A DNA stretch of 64,000 nucleotides from Chlorogloeopsis fritschii PCC 6912. Its GTDB lineage: Bacteria > Cyanobacteriota > Cyanobacteriia > Cyanobacteriales > Nostocaceae. The position numbers were made by a program, and so were the translations under genes. Positions 22,717 to 31,111 of the stretch are shown one piece after another (position 1 is the first letter of the stretch; each line of letters opens with the position of its first letter). The stretch lies in NCBI RefSeq assembly GCF_000317285.1, contig NZ_AJLN01000116.1, positions 124,001-188,000 on the forward strand, in the 5' to 3' direction. The notes under the pieces were generated by a model. That model made no database searches. It had not been told where the DNA came from and worked only from the letters and a program-made list of their open reading frames with translations.

Positions 22717-23916
22717 GTGAATCTACGCCGCCTGATTCCATTATTTGATAATACTGTGTCCAGCTGGGCATTAGAGGCACGCCTATTACGCTGGTTAACA
22801 TTAGTTTGGTTATTCTTTGGCTTAGTAATACTATTTTCGGCATCCTATCCTGTTGCTGATGCTCGTCATGATGATGGGCTGTATTACTTTAAGCGCCAAT
22901 TAATTTGGGTTTTCGTCGCCTTAATCTTATTCAACATCACGGTTAACTTACCCCTGCGCAAAATTTTGGGTGTATCCCATTGGTTTGTCTTTTTGCTATT
23001 GGGGTTTATTTTTCTCACCCTCGTGCCAGGGCTAGGAAAAAAAGCTTTTGACGCCTCTCGTTGGATTGCTCTTGGGCCAATTCCAATTCAGCCTTCTGAA
23101 TTGATTAAACCATTTTTAGTGCTACAAAGTGCGAGACTTTTTGGTCAATGGGATAAACTAAGTTGGCGTGTTCGCTTCACTTGGTTGGGTATTTTTTGTC
23201 TTGTCATTTTGGGGATTTTGGCACAGCCTAACTTGAGTACAACTGCACTTTGCGGCATGACTATTTGGCTAATTGCCTTAGCAGCTGGGTTACCGTACAA
23301 ATACTTGGGAGGAACAGCAATTGGGGGAGTAGCCTTAGCAGTACTCAGTATCAGCATCAAAGAGTATCAGCGCAAACGGGTGATGTCATTCCTCAATCCT
23401 TGGGCTGATGCTACCGGAGATGGCTATCAATTAGTGCAAAGCTTGCTAGCAGTAGCTTCTGGTGGCACTTGGGGTGCTGGATTTGGGCTTTCTCAGCAAA
23501 AGCTATTTTACTTACCAATTCAAGACACCGATTTTATTTTTGCGGTGTTTGCAGAAGAATTTGGTTTTGTTGGCAGTATGGTGTTGTTGTTTATTTTAGC
23601 GATGTTTGCCACCTTAGGACTAATTGTTGCTCTCAAAACAACTCATCCCATCAACCGACTTGTGGCGATCGGTGTGACAATTTTGATTGTAGGACAATCA
23701 TTACTCCACATTGGTGTTGCTACAGGTGCCTTACCGACTACTGGTTTGCCATTACCGATGTTTAGTTATGGTGGTAATTCTATGATGGCTAGTCTAGTGG
23801 CAGCTGGGTTATTGATTCGGGTAGCACGGGAGAGTAGTGAAGCTGAGGTATTACCCTTACGAGGATTACCCAAGAATAGACCACAACGCCGACAATATAG
23901 TAAAACAAAACTCTGA
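22717..23916 (+). CDS. ftsW: Cell-division peptidoglycan glycosyltransferase FtsW
   Basis: SEDS-family polytopic membrane enzyme that polymerises septal peptidoglycan with its partner PBP. The 399 residues have about ten membrane helices. Family motifs are WIALGPIPIQPSELIKPFLV, the RKRVMSFLNPWAD loop, DTDFIFAVFAEEFGFVGSM and the terminal TTGLPLPMFSYGGNSMMASL. It starts at GTG 22717; the N-terminus MNLRRLIPLFDNTVSSWALE matches cyanobacterial FtsW. It is not next to a mur/dcw cluster, as is common in cyanobacteria. Confidence 0.93.
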   Translation: MNLRRLIPLFDNTVSSWALEARLLRWLTLVWLFFGLVILFSASYPVADARHDDGLYYFKRQLIWVFVALILFNITVNLPLRKILGVSHWFVFLLLGFIFLTLVPGLGKKAFDASRWIALGPIPIQPSELIKPFLVLQSARLFGQWDKLSWRVRFTWLGIFCLVILGILAQPNLSTTALCGMTIWLIALAAGLPYKYLGGTAIGGVALAVLSISIKEYQRKRVMSFLNPWADATGDGYQLVQSLLAVASGGTWGAGFGLSQQKLFYLPIQDTDFIFAVFAEEFGFVGSMVLLFILAMFATLGLIVALKTTHPINRLVAIGVTILIVGQSLLHIGVATGALPTTGLPLPMFSYGGNSMMASLVAAGLLIRVARESSEAEVLPLRGLPKNRPQRRQYSKTKL

Positions 23917-23952
23917 TTACATATTTTGCAAGTTATTGGACACAATCAATGC

Positions 23953-23990
23953 TAACCTCCTTGAGCTAAGACTAAGGAGGTTATTCATTT
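23953..23990 (+). terminator. Probable terminator of ftsW
   Basis: TAACCTCCTT (23953-23962) and AAGGAGGTTA (23974-23983) form a perfect 10-bp stem with an 11-nt loop, followed by TTCATTTC. It lies 37 bp after the ftsW stop. Confidence 0.7.
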
Positions 23991-24035
23991 CATCCGTATA
24001 CTAAAATGAGCGTGCGATCGCAAAAGCAGAAAAAA

Positions 24036-25061
24036 TCAAACTTCATTTCTGGGATGCCATCCATCCAGAAACATGGCAGTACCAAATACTGCAAATGCTG
24101 TGAATGCTAAAGCACTCCACTTTAGGTAGGGATTCATATCCAACCAATCCAGGAAAGTTGGAATTGCAAGATTACTAAAATCTCCTTCAACTCTGTCATA
24201 GCCTGAGATGGGAGCAAAAACATTGTCTGGTGCATCCTCTGACTTTGGTTCAGTTGTGCGCTGCCCGGCAAAGCCCACAAGTAGCAACAGTGAATCTACT
24301 AAAGAAGGCGAAACTTTTTGTAGCAGATCTAAAATTTTACCCACATCCCCAACAATAAAATCACGTGTGGGATGTTCGGCGGCATAAAGAATGGCGTCAA
24401 CAACAATATCAGGCTGATAGTATGGAGGAATTCCTGTAGGTTTTACCCCTAGTTTGGTACGAACTTTATTGTAGTAAGGTGTATTGATTACTGAGGGCAG
24501 TATAGAAGTAACGCTGATGGGTAATTGTTCATGTTGCAACTCGACGCGTAAGGCTTCTAAGAAACCTTCCAAACCATGCTTGGCGGTAGAGTAGGGGCTT
24601 TGCAGTGGCAGACTCCGCCTACCTTCCACTGAGGATATATGAATTAATGCCCCACGTCCTTCACGCTTCAAATGAGGTAACGCAACCATTGCGCCGTATA
24701 CTTGTCCCATTAAGGTAACATCAACAACTCGTGCAAATTCCTGTGGCGTAATCTTCTCAAAAGGTGCTAATATACCTGTCGCTGCGGTATGCACCCAAGT
24801 ATCTAGCCGTCCGTATTCTGCCACAGTTTTCTCGGCAACTGCCTTAACTTGCTCGAACTCACTTACATCTGCAACTACAGATATCGCCTCACCACCAGCG
24901 CTTCTAATCTCCTCTACTAAGGACTTTAATCCAGGTTCGCTGCGAGCCGCAACCACCACTTTTGCTCCGCGCTGGGCAAACTTTAAGGCTGCCAAACGCC
25001 CAATTCCACTAGAAGCCCCGATGATCGCCACTACCTGTTGACTAATTGGCTTTAATTGCAT
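24036..25061 (-). CDS. SDR-family oxidoreductase with C-terminal membrane anchor
   Basis: Short-chain dehydrogenase with 341 residues. The Rossmann motif is VAIIGASSGIGRLAALKFAQ (about 10-29), the catalytic Ser is in ALIHISSVEGR, and the YxxxK motif is in SPYSTAKHGLEGF. The Lys/Arg-containing VVVAARSEPGL suggests NADP(H). Residues about 240-341 extend beyond the core and end in a hydrophobic segment (WSALAFTAFAVFGTAMFLDG), so the enzyme is probably membrane-tethered. The substrate is unknown. It is monocistronic and convergent with ftsW. Confidence 0.85.
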   Translation of the reverse strand: MQLKPISQQVVAIIGASSGIGRLAALKFAQRGAKVVVAARSEPGLKSLVEEIRSAGGEAISVVADVSEFEQVKAVAEKTVAEYGRLDTWVHTAATGILAPFEKITPQEFARVVDVTLMGQVYGAMVALPHLKREGRGALIHISSVEGRRSLPLQSPYSTAKHGLEGFLEALRVELQHEQLPISVTSILPSVINTPYYNKVRTKLGVKPTGIPPYYQPDIVVDAILYAAEHPTRDFIVGDVGKILDLLQKVSPSLVDSLLLLVGFAGQRTTEPKSEDAPDNVFAPISGYDRVEGDFSNLAIPTFLDWLDMNPYLKWSALAFTAFAVFGTAMFLDGWHPRNEV

Positions 25062-25536
25062 TGTTTATCATTTCCACTCTTCCTTTCTATGTATTAATTT
25101 TTATTAAGAATAAATCCATCTTTCATAAGACTGGCAAATGTCAAATCCCATCTACCTGTAGCTTCATACTCAAAATAGATGATTTAATACCATTTCACGT
25201 TAATCAGCTGACTACTAGCTTTAAAGGCAGAGGGCAGTGGTTCGGTTCCGCTCACCAACCGGGCAGTAGGCATAAGGGATAGATTCACTTTCATTTCTTG
25301 CTTGGAACTGTGCTCATTAATGTCTTGCACCACTCTCCATAACCGTAAGGTGGGCACTGTCCATAAAGTAAAATCAGGATTTGAGGAAATTTAAGCAGTG
25401 CCCACCCTACAAAAATTGCTCACCACATGAAGGTTGCGACTGATTTAAATAATCTTAAATTGTAAAAAAGATGACTTGTGTGATTGCGAGGTTAAACGTA
25501 TTAAATAATCAAATACGAGCATGAAGCGGTAAATCA
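25062..25536. other. Intergenic region with palindromic repeats
   Basis: The 475-bp gap has no credible gene. GGTGGGCACTG (25349-25359) and CAGTGCCCACC (25396-25406) form an 11-bp inverted repeat of a dispersed cyanobacterial type. Around 25238-25262 lies a GGTTCGGTTCCGCTCACCAA stretch, apparently inserted in a heptamer-like GGCAGAGGGCAG context. Confidence 0.55.
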
Positions 25537-25797
25537 ATGTCACAGTTGAATCAGGAAAATAAACACGGCTTTCTCTATCCTCGCAGTCGCTACTACGGTA
25601 AAGCTCAACCTGAAAACGTAGCTTTTAATGCCAAACTCCAAGAATTCGCTCACCAAGTTGGCTATCTTACCAATTTTGCAACATCGGGTAAACTCACGCC
25701 TGAAGAAGCTTACACTCAAATGAAAACTCTGTGGAAAGATTTAAAACTAAGCAAAAAAAATCTGGGAATTGGAACACAGTCGATAGAAAAATCCTAA
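25537..25797 (+). CDS. Small conserved protein (DUF7219-like)
   Basis: The 86-residue soluble protein begins MSQLNQENKHGFLYPRSRYY, followed by GKAQPENVAFNAKLQEFAHQ and then LTPEEAYTQMKTLWKDLK. This pattern (FLYPRSRYYG, a helix, then TPEEAY) recurs in a small cyanobacterial family that I associate with DUF7219; function unknown. Its stop overlaps the stop of the convergent 71-residue gene within CTAA (25794-25797). Confidence 0.7.
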   Translation: MSQLNQENKHGFLYPRSRYYGKAQPENVAFNAKLQEFAHQVGYLTNFATSGKLTPEEAYTQMKTLWKDLKLSKKNLGIGTQSIEKS

Positions 25798-26009
25798 AGA
25801 TCCTTTTCCCACTGAGGTAGCACCTGGAAATCATTTCGGGTAAGCGACACCACAATATTTTCGGAATCAACTTGGATCAGCCAGCGATCGCTTGGTAGAT
25901 TATCTGAGAGTACTTCTCGCCCACAAACTACTCCAATTCTTCCAGCAACATAAGCCGGACTTAAAATCAATACCTTAGCTCCGATTTGAATTTCTTCTGG
26001 GGTGTGCAA
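25794..26009 (-). CDS. Small SH3/KOW-like protein, function unknown
   Basis: The 71-residue protein begins with MHTPEEIQIGAKVLILSPAY followed by VAGRIGVVCGRE. It looks like a small beta-barrel; the pattern V-x-GxIGxVxGRE is SH3/KOW-like. It continues with RWLIQVDSENIVVSLTRNDF and ends QVLPQWEKDL. No charged DNA- or RNA-binding patch is obvious. It is probably a real gene because of its compact domain logic and its convergent overlap with the neighbour. Confidence 0.6.
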   Translation of the reverse strand: MHTPEEIQIGAKVLILSPAYVAGRIGVVCGREVLSDNLPSDRWLIQVDSENIVVSLTRNDFQVLPQWEKDL

Positions 26010-26369
26010 TCGCCCTCTTCAAACATTAGTAGAAGTAAAACCTCTAATTTAGCATAACCTGATATTAACCTTAAGTTAACCTAAAATTAAAGATTATTTT
26101 CAAGCTAGAAGGGAAGAAAGTTTTAGAAATCGACCACAGATGGACACAGATGGACACAGATAATTTATCCGTGTGCATCTGTGTTTATCTGTGGTCGCGA
26201 TCATCATAAAATTGGATTTTCCAATCAATCTATGATTTGGTGCGACTTAATTTTTAATTTTTCTTGAATAAGCTGAAAAACATCTAGTTTGCTATTGAAA
26301 TGAGGCTAAACTCTTGTGGGGTGGACATCTTGTCCGCCCATGTTATGTAAGTTAAATGTGGAACAGCTT
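26010..26369. other. Intergenic region with a dispersed palindrome
   Basis: The 360-bp gap contains the palindromic repeat at 26131-26197 (listed separately). It also has the short inverted repeat GGGTGGACATCTTGTCCGCC near 26318-26338, just before the creatininase-family gene, a motif common in cyanobacterial spacers. Confidence 0.5.
26131..26197. repeat. Dispersed palindrome, copy A (CGACCACAGA type)
   Basis: Begins CGACCACAGATGGACACAGA and ends in the complementary GTGTTTATCTGTGGTCG, so it folds into a long imperfect hairpin. This copy has an extra GGACACAGAT unit. It is related to copies B (40631-40685) and C (57366-57420). Confidence 0.8.
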
Positions 26370-27176
26370 ATGCACAGCTTTATTCCTCCAGAGCGCTTTT
26401 TCCCCTACTTAAGTTGGATTGATATTCAGGCAATGCCAAACAAGGAAAATGTGGTATTAATTCAACCAGTAGGGGCAATAGAGCAACATGGGCCTCATTT
26501 ACCGTTGATAGTAGATGCTGCCATTGGTGTGGCTGTACTGGGAAAAGCTTTAGAAAAACTTGATGTAAGAATTCCTGCCTATGCCTTACCAACTCTTTAT
26601 TACGGCAAATCTAACGAGCATTGGCACTTTCCCGGTACGATTACCTTGAGTGCTGAAACTCTTTTGGCAACAATCGTGGAAATAGGAGAAAGTGTTTACC
26701 GGGCTGGGTTCAGAAAACTGGTGTTAATGAACTCCCACGGAGGGCAACCACAGGTAATGGAAATTGCCGCTAGAGACTTGCACATTAACTACAGCGACTT
26801 TTTGGTATTTCCGCTGTTTACTTGGCGAGTTCCACACATTACTTGGGAATTACTCTCGCCTCAAGAAAAACGATTGGGGATTCATGCCGGAGATGCCGAA
26901 ACTAGCATCATGCTGTCGATTTTGCCAAACCAAGTCAAGATGGAAAAAGCTGTAGCTGAGTATCCTCCACAGCAGCCAGAAGATAGTTTGTTGAGTGTAG
27001 AAGGTAAATTAAGCTTTGCTTGGGCAACACGGGATTTAAGTAAAAGCGGAGTTGTCGGCGATCCGACGACTGCAACAAAGGAAAAAGGCGATCGCATCCT
27101 CGAATCTGTATCTGATGGTTGGGTGCAAGTTATCAAAGATATCTATGCGTTTAAACAACCCCAAGCAAATGGGTAG
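26370..27176 (+). CDS. Creatininase-family amidohydrolase
   Basis: Metal-dependent amidohydrolase fold of 268 residues. Metal-ligand motifs are PVGAIEQHGPHLPLIVDAAI (Glu/His/Asp), LMNSHGGQPQVM (His) and HAGDAETSIML (Glu). The family includes creatininase, FAPy deformylases and MftE-type peptidases, so the reaction here cannot be specified. The frame is open from 26316, but that part lies over a repeat and ATG 26370 begins the conserved sequence MHSFIPPERFFPYLSW. Confidence 0.85.
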   Translation: MHSFIPPERFFPYLSWIDIQAMPNKENVVLIQPVGAIEQHGPHLPLIVDAAIGVAVLGKALEKLDVRIPAYALPTLYYGKSNEHWHFPGTITLSAETLLATIVEIGESVYRAGFRKLVLMNSHGGQPQVMEIAARDLHINYSDFLVFPLFTWRVPHITWELLSPQEKRLGIHAGDAETSIMLSILPNQVKMEKAVAEYPPQQPEDSLLSVEGKLSFAWATRDLSKSGVVGDPTTATKEKGDRILESVSDGWVQVIKDIYAFKQPQANG

Positions 27177-27221
27177 AAGGCAGATGGCAGAAGGGAAGAC
27201 TTGGAGAAGGAGAAAGGGAGA

Positions 27222-28091
27222 TTAAAAATTGCTGGGTATGGTTTTAAACTTCTCAGCAGAACCTAACGAATAATCCTTTAATTTAAAATCAGCAAAAGGT
27301 TTTTTCTTCAGTCTATTTCTTAGTGCTTCATCTAAGATTACACCCTCTGATTTTTTCCGCACGCCGATAATAATAATACTTCTTTGATATGCTGTTAAAT
27401 CACGTTTTGATTGACAATCTTGACGGTGAAATTGACCGAGATTTAAGAGCCGATAATCTTTGACACTAGATACATGAAAAAATAATTTTTTGACTAGAAC
27501 TTGAGTTTGTTTCGCACGTTCAAAAGCTTTACGTTCATCAATCTCTGGTGTTCCTTCACAAACCGCTGTACCCACTGAAATAATTTCAGTTGGGTTTTCC
27601 ATAATAGTTTGTATTCCCTCTTGTTCGAGATTTGCTCTTAAGTCGTCAATATTTATAATTTTATTCTTATGTTTTATTTGTTCTTCACTGCCCAAGAGCC
27701 ATTTATATTTTGACAAAATAGCTATATTAAATTCCGCTGTTCTGTCCTTACTATCCTTTCCTTCTTGATAGGGAAAATAAGCAACTTTACCTTTCTTTTG
27801 GGGAATTTGTCCGTAATCTGGAGGATAGGCAGCAAATTGAGGCGATCGCGCTGCTAATGCTGCGACACTAATTAACCCCAGTGAGACTAACAGCGCGGTA
27901 ACTAATGCCGATAGTGGTACTTTTTTTCGCGGCATTTGTTGTGGTGGTAAAGTTGTAGTATTTGGCGGTGCTAAATTTTCTCTATTCCCATTCTCCGCCA
28001 ACTCCAACGAAGAACCGCAACTTTGACAACAGTTTTTATCGTGATCTGGATGATTTGGTTGAGGGCAGTTGGGATTCTTACAAAAGCTCAT
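27222..28091 (-). CDS. Zinc-ribbon, single-pass membrane protein, function unknown
   Basis: The 289-residue protein starts MSFCKNPNCPQPNHPDHDKN and continues CCQSCGSSLELAE. This four-Cys zinc ribbon has the form often found at the N-terminus of cyanobacterial Ser/Thr kinases. A Pro-rich linker, one membrane helix (LSALVTALLVSLGLISVAAL, about 84-103) and an external domain follow. The external part has TEIISVGTAVCEGTPEIDER followed by KAFERAKQTQVLVKKLF, reminiscent of an OmpA-like fold but without a clear peptidoglycan-binding Asp/Arg pair. A further in-frame ATG at 28112 is less likely. Function unknown. Confidence 0.7.
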   Translation of the reverse strand: MSFCKNPNCPQPNHPDHDKNCCQSCGSSLELAENGNRENLAPPNTTTLPPQQMPRKKVPLSALVTALLVSLGLISVAALAARSPQFAAYPPDYGQIPQKKGKVAYFPYQEGKDSKDRTAEFNIAILSKYKWLLGSEEQIKHKNKIINIDDLRANLEQEGIQTIMENPTEIISVGTAVCEGTPEIDERKAFERAKQTQVLVKKLFFHVSSVKDYRLLNLGQFHRQDCQSKRDLTAYQRSIIIIGVRKKSEGVILDEALRNRLKKKPFADFKLKDYSLGSAEKFKTIPSNF

Positions 28092-28168
28092 AACCGATCC
28101 AGAATAGTACAAGTGAGTAGTTTGCTAATACCTCTTTAGACAGATGTTAAAAGGTAAAAGTTGCGCAT

Positions 28169-29008
28169 CTATCTATTTTTTTTCAAAAAACTTTCCACTG
28201 TTTGGTTAAATACTTCTGGTTGTGTCAAAAACGGCCAATGATTTCCGGGAACCTGACACAATTGTAGATTTCTCAAGTATGTTTTGTAAGGTTTCAATTG
28301 CCAATCTTGGCGGTTCACACCTTTTTCTGGCTGTACGAAGAGAGTAGGGATGTGAATAGGAACTGTTAAGCCAGGAACCCGCATAACTTCATCAAAGATT
28401 CCATCACGGGCGGCAATGGTAAATTTACTACCCCAGCTACCATCAGATTTTTGTTCTATACCAGCTTGGAAGACTTGCTGCTGTAAAAGACTCCATCCTT
28501 GATATTGGTTTAATAGACGGGCTTGCTGTTGTGCTGCTTCATAATTATGAAATGGCCCCATTGCTTTTAGAAACGGCAAAACGCGGTACAACAGCGGAAA
28601 TGTTACCTTCAGGAAGCTGGGCATTTTCCAGATGAAAATTGGATCGACTAAAACCATGCTCCGCAGCCTCTGTGGATATTGCCTTGCCCAGATACAAACT
28701 AGTTTACCAGACCATGAGTGAGCAACAACATGAGTGCTTGCCCATCCTAAGCGATCCATCAGTGCTTCCAAATCAGCGATCGCACTCTCAAAACTATAGT
28801 CTTGCTCAGGTTTACTGCTTTCCCCATGACCGCGCATATCTGGCGCAACTATATGATATTCTGCTGCCAAATAATCTCCCAAACTAGACCACACCAAAGC
28901 ATGATCGGCTAAACCATGCAGTAATAATAAAGGTTCTTGACCTTGATTCCACTCTAAATAAGAAAGTTGAATATCAGGCTTTGATAAGGTTTGGCGTACA
29001 GGCATCAT
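28169..29008 (-). CDS. Alpha/beta-hydrolase fold protein
   Basis: The 279-residue hydrolase has an oxyanion-hole stretch LLLHGLADHALVW, a nucleophile elbow AHSWSGKLVC, the acid candidate in VLVDPIF or near LFVQPEKG, and the catalytic His in VPGNHWPFL. The motif VVAPDMRGHGESSKPEQDYS is typical of epoxide hydrolase/haloperoxidase-like members. The substrate is unknown. An upstream ATG at 29059 is possible, but the repeat-poor start at MMPVRQTLSKPDIQLSYLEW is preferred; the exact start is uncertain. Confidence 0.82.
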   Translation of the reverse strand: MMPVRQTLSKPDIQLSYLEWNQGQEPLLLLHGLADHALVWSSLGDYLAAEYHIVAPDMRGHGESSKPEQDYSFESAIADLEALMDRLGWASTHVVAHSWSGKLVCIWARQYPQRLRSMVLVDPIFIWKMPSFLKVTFPLLYRVLPFLKAMGPFHNYEAAQQQARLLNQYQGWSLLQQQVFQAGIEQKSDGSWGSKFTIAARDGIFDEVMRVPGLTVPIHIPTLFVQPEKGVNRQDWQLKPYKTYLRNLQLCQVPGNHWPFLTQPEVFNQTVESFLKKNR

Positions 29009-29314
29009 TAGTATTGTGGAGAGAAAGCTTTCCGCTTCAATGGTACAGGAATGATGCATCTGTGGGTTGCGATCGCTTTTGCAGTCTTAGTGATGGAATT
29101 AGCGATCGTTATTTAACCTAACTCCTACTAACTACAAACACGATCACATTCATCTTTCAACCACAGAACTAACGCCAAATACCTCTCTAACTCTTCTTCC
29201 TCCGTGCCCTTTGCGCCTGGAGCGGTTTTATTCTTCAGTAACTCGTGCGTAAGTTTAATCCACTACAAGCCTTATTTCGTATACTCCCAGATTTTCACTT
29301 TGCGAATAATTTTC

Positions 29315-30520
29315 CTACAAAAACTCCGCAATTCTTTGCACCGCAGTTTCCAAAATATCTGGTTCATGCACCAAAGCAAAGCGAACATAACCTTCGCCAA
29401 ATTTACCAAAGCCCGCACCAGGCGAAACTGCTACTCCTGTACTTTCGACTAGCTGAGTACAAAATCTTATCGAATCTTGACTCCAAGGCTCTGGTAACTT
29501 TGCCCAAACATACATTGTTGCTTTGGGAGTGGGAACTTGCCAAGCAATTCTGTGTAGCGCATTCACGAAGACATCCCGACGTTGACGGAAGGTAGCAACA
29601 GTTTTTTTCACTCCTTCTTGGCTACCAGTCAGAGCAGCGATCGCGCCATTCAAAATCCCGCGATACTGATTAAAATCAACTGCTGCTTTGACTTGCCGCA
29701 AAGCCCGAATTAACTCGACATTGCCAATACCAAAACCAATCCGGAAACCACCCATATTATAGGACTTGGACAAAGTGAAAAATTCGATCGAGACACTTTT
29801 TTCTGGATCGGCTTGAAGAATAGAGGGAGCTAGAGAAGAGTTCTCCCTGTCCCCTGTCCCCTGTCCCCTGTCCCCTACCTCCTCAAATACTAAATCGACG
29901 TAGGGGAAATCATGAACTAAAACGAGATTGTGTTGCTGACAAAAGGCAACGGCTTCTTGGAAGAAGGATAACGGTGCGATCGCGCTGGTTGGATTGTGTG
30001 GATAGCTTAATACCATCATCCGTGCCTGTGCCAGAACGGGTGTGGGAATATCAGCAAATACTGGTAAAAATCCGTTTTCTGCCCGTAGTGGCATGGGGTA
30101 AATTTGACCGCTGGCTAAGTAGACTCCACCTGCATGGGAAGGATAGCCCGGATCGAGCAACAAAGCAAAGTCCCCAGGATTGAGTACAGCCAGTGGTAAA
30201 TGAGCTGTTCCTTCCTGGGAGCCAATGAGCGGTATGACTTCGGTTTCTGGATTGACGGGAATGCCAAATCTTTGCTCGTACCAAACAGCAGCAGCCTGAC
30301 GAAATGCCTGCGTACCGTGAAACAGTAAGTAGCCGTGGGTACTTGGATCGTAGAGAGATTGGGCGATCGCCTCAATTGCGTGTGCCTCAGCTGGCAGATC
30401 CGAAGATCCTAATGACAAATCTATCAATTGCCGTCCCGCAGCCAAAGCTTTTGCCTTGGCTCTATCCATGTCGGCAAATACATTCGATTGGAGGAATTGT
30501 AAACGTTGTGCAAACAGCAT
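29315..30520 (-). CDS. Class I/II PLP aminotransferase with an in-frame repeat insertion
   Basis: Fold-type I aminotransferase of about 401 residues, nearest to the LL-diaminopimelate/aspartate aminotransferase group; the substrate is not assigned. It has MVLSYPHNPTSAIAPL (Asn contacting PLP), LVHDFPYVDLVF, the PLP Lys in FTLSKSYNMGGFRIGFG and the C-terminal carboxylate-binding Arg in GYVRFALV. Between LVFEE and SVSIEFF sits an unusual stretch of about 27 residues beginning VGDRGQGTGDREN. It is encoded by a heptamer tandem repeat (29844-29877). ATG 30520 has AAGGA upstream and is preferred to 30541. Confidence 0.85.
   Translation of the reverse strand: MLFAQRLQFLQSNVFADMDRAKAKALAAGRQLIDLSLGSSDLPAEAHAIEAIAQSLYDPSTHGYLLFHGTQAFRQAAAVWYEQRFGIPVNPETEVIPLIGSQEGTAHLPLAVLNPGDFALLLDPGYPSHAGGVYLASGQIYPMPLRAENGFLPVFADIPTPVLAQARMMVLSYPHNPTSAIAPLSFFQEAVAFCQQHNLVLVHDFPYVDLVFEEVGDRGQGTGDRENSSLAPSILQADPEKSVSIEFFTLSKSYNMGGFRIGFGIGNVELIRALRQVKAAVDFNQYRGILNGAIAALTGSQEGVKKTVATFRQRRDVFVNALHRIAWQVPTPKATMYVWAKLPEPWSQDSIRFCTQLVESTGVAVSPGAGFGKFGEGYVRFALVHEPDILETAVQRIAEFL
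29844..29877. repeat. Heptamer repeat CCCTGTC inside a coding region
   Basis: Four to five near-perfect 7-nt units (CCCTGTC on plus, GGGGACA-type on minus) lie within the aminotransferase gene. The same GGGGACAGG type occurs between genes at 53801-53832. The frame is preserved across it. Confidence 0.85.
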
Positions 30521-30578
30521 ATGTTGTTTGTCCTTCGTCATTAGCCATTGTTAATGACCAATGACCAATGACTAATGA

Positions 30579-30920
30579 TTAATTTAAATGAGTATCTAAC
30601 AGGTCGAGTAATTTGTCTTTGGCAATGACACCCTCTGTCGATGCTAGGAGTTGTTCTCCTTGAATGAGCCTTAAAGCGGGTACTCCCTCTACTTGGTATT
30701 GCTTAACGGTGGCTGGATTGGGATCGACTTCCATTTTCACCACTTTTAAGCGATCGCTGTAGGTATCAGCAGCTAAGTTTATCAATGGTGACATCAATCG
30801 ACAAGGGCCGCACCAGGAAGCCCAAAAGTAAATTAATACCGGGCTTCCGGCTTGCATGACTTCGTTTTCAAACTCAGCATCAGTTATGGCTTTTACACCC
30901 TTATTCATTCCAGTTTCCAT
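30579..30920 (-). CDS. Thioredoxin family protein
   Basis: Small cytosolic disulfide reductase of about 113 residues. It has the active site FWASWCGPCRLMSPLI, the cis-Pro in EGVPALRLIQGEQ, and the buried Asp region KVVKMEVDPNPATVKQY. Its moderate divergence from canonical TrxA (YFWASWCGPC after SPVLIY) suggests one of the secondary cyanobacterial thioredoxins. The start is uncertain among in-frame ATGs at 30956, 30920 and 30908. Heptamer-type ATGACCA repeats lie just downstream (30545-30577). Confidence 0.85.
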   Translation of the reverse strand: METGMNKGVKAITDAEFENEVMQAGSPVLIYFWASWCGPCRLMSPLINLAADTYSDRLKVVKMEVDPNPATVKQYQVEGVPALRLIQGEQLLASTEGVIAKDKLLDLLDTHLN

Positions 30921-31056
30921 CAGGTGATATCGTTTTATCGTTATAAATTGACACACAAATTACTCTATCCCAAAGTCGCCAATCATCCATAGTTAAGAGT
31001 CAATAGTGATTTTTACGATCAACTATTAACTTTTATGATGGTCGTCGCTTGGGGAC

Positions 31057-31085
31057 ATAAAATCCCACTACCAATAGGTGTGGGA
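31057..31085 (-). terminator. Terminator downstream of vipp1
   Basis: On the minus strand TCCCAC (31085-31080) pairs with GTGGGA (31068-31063) across an 11-nt loop and is followed by TTTTAT. The hairpin lies 27 bp after the vipp1 stop. Confidence 0.6.
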
Positions 31086-31111
31086 CTGACTTGAATAAGG
31101 AACTATATATT

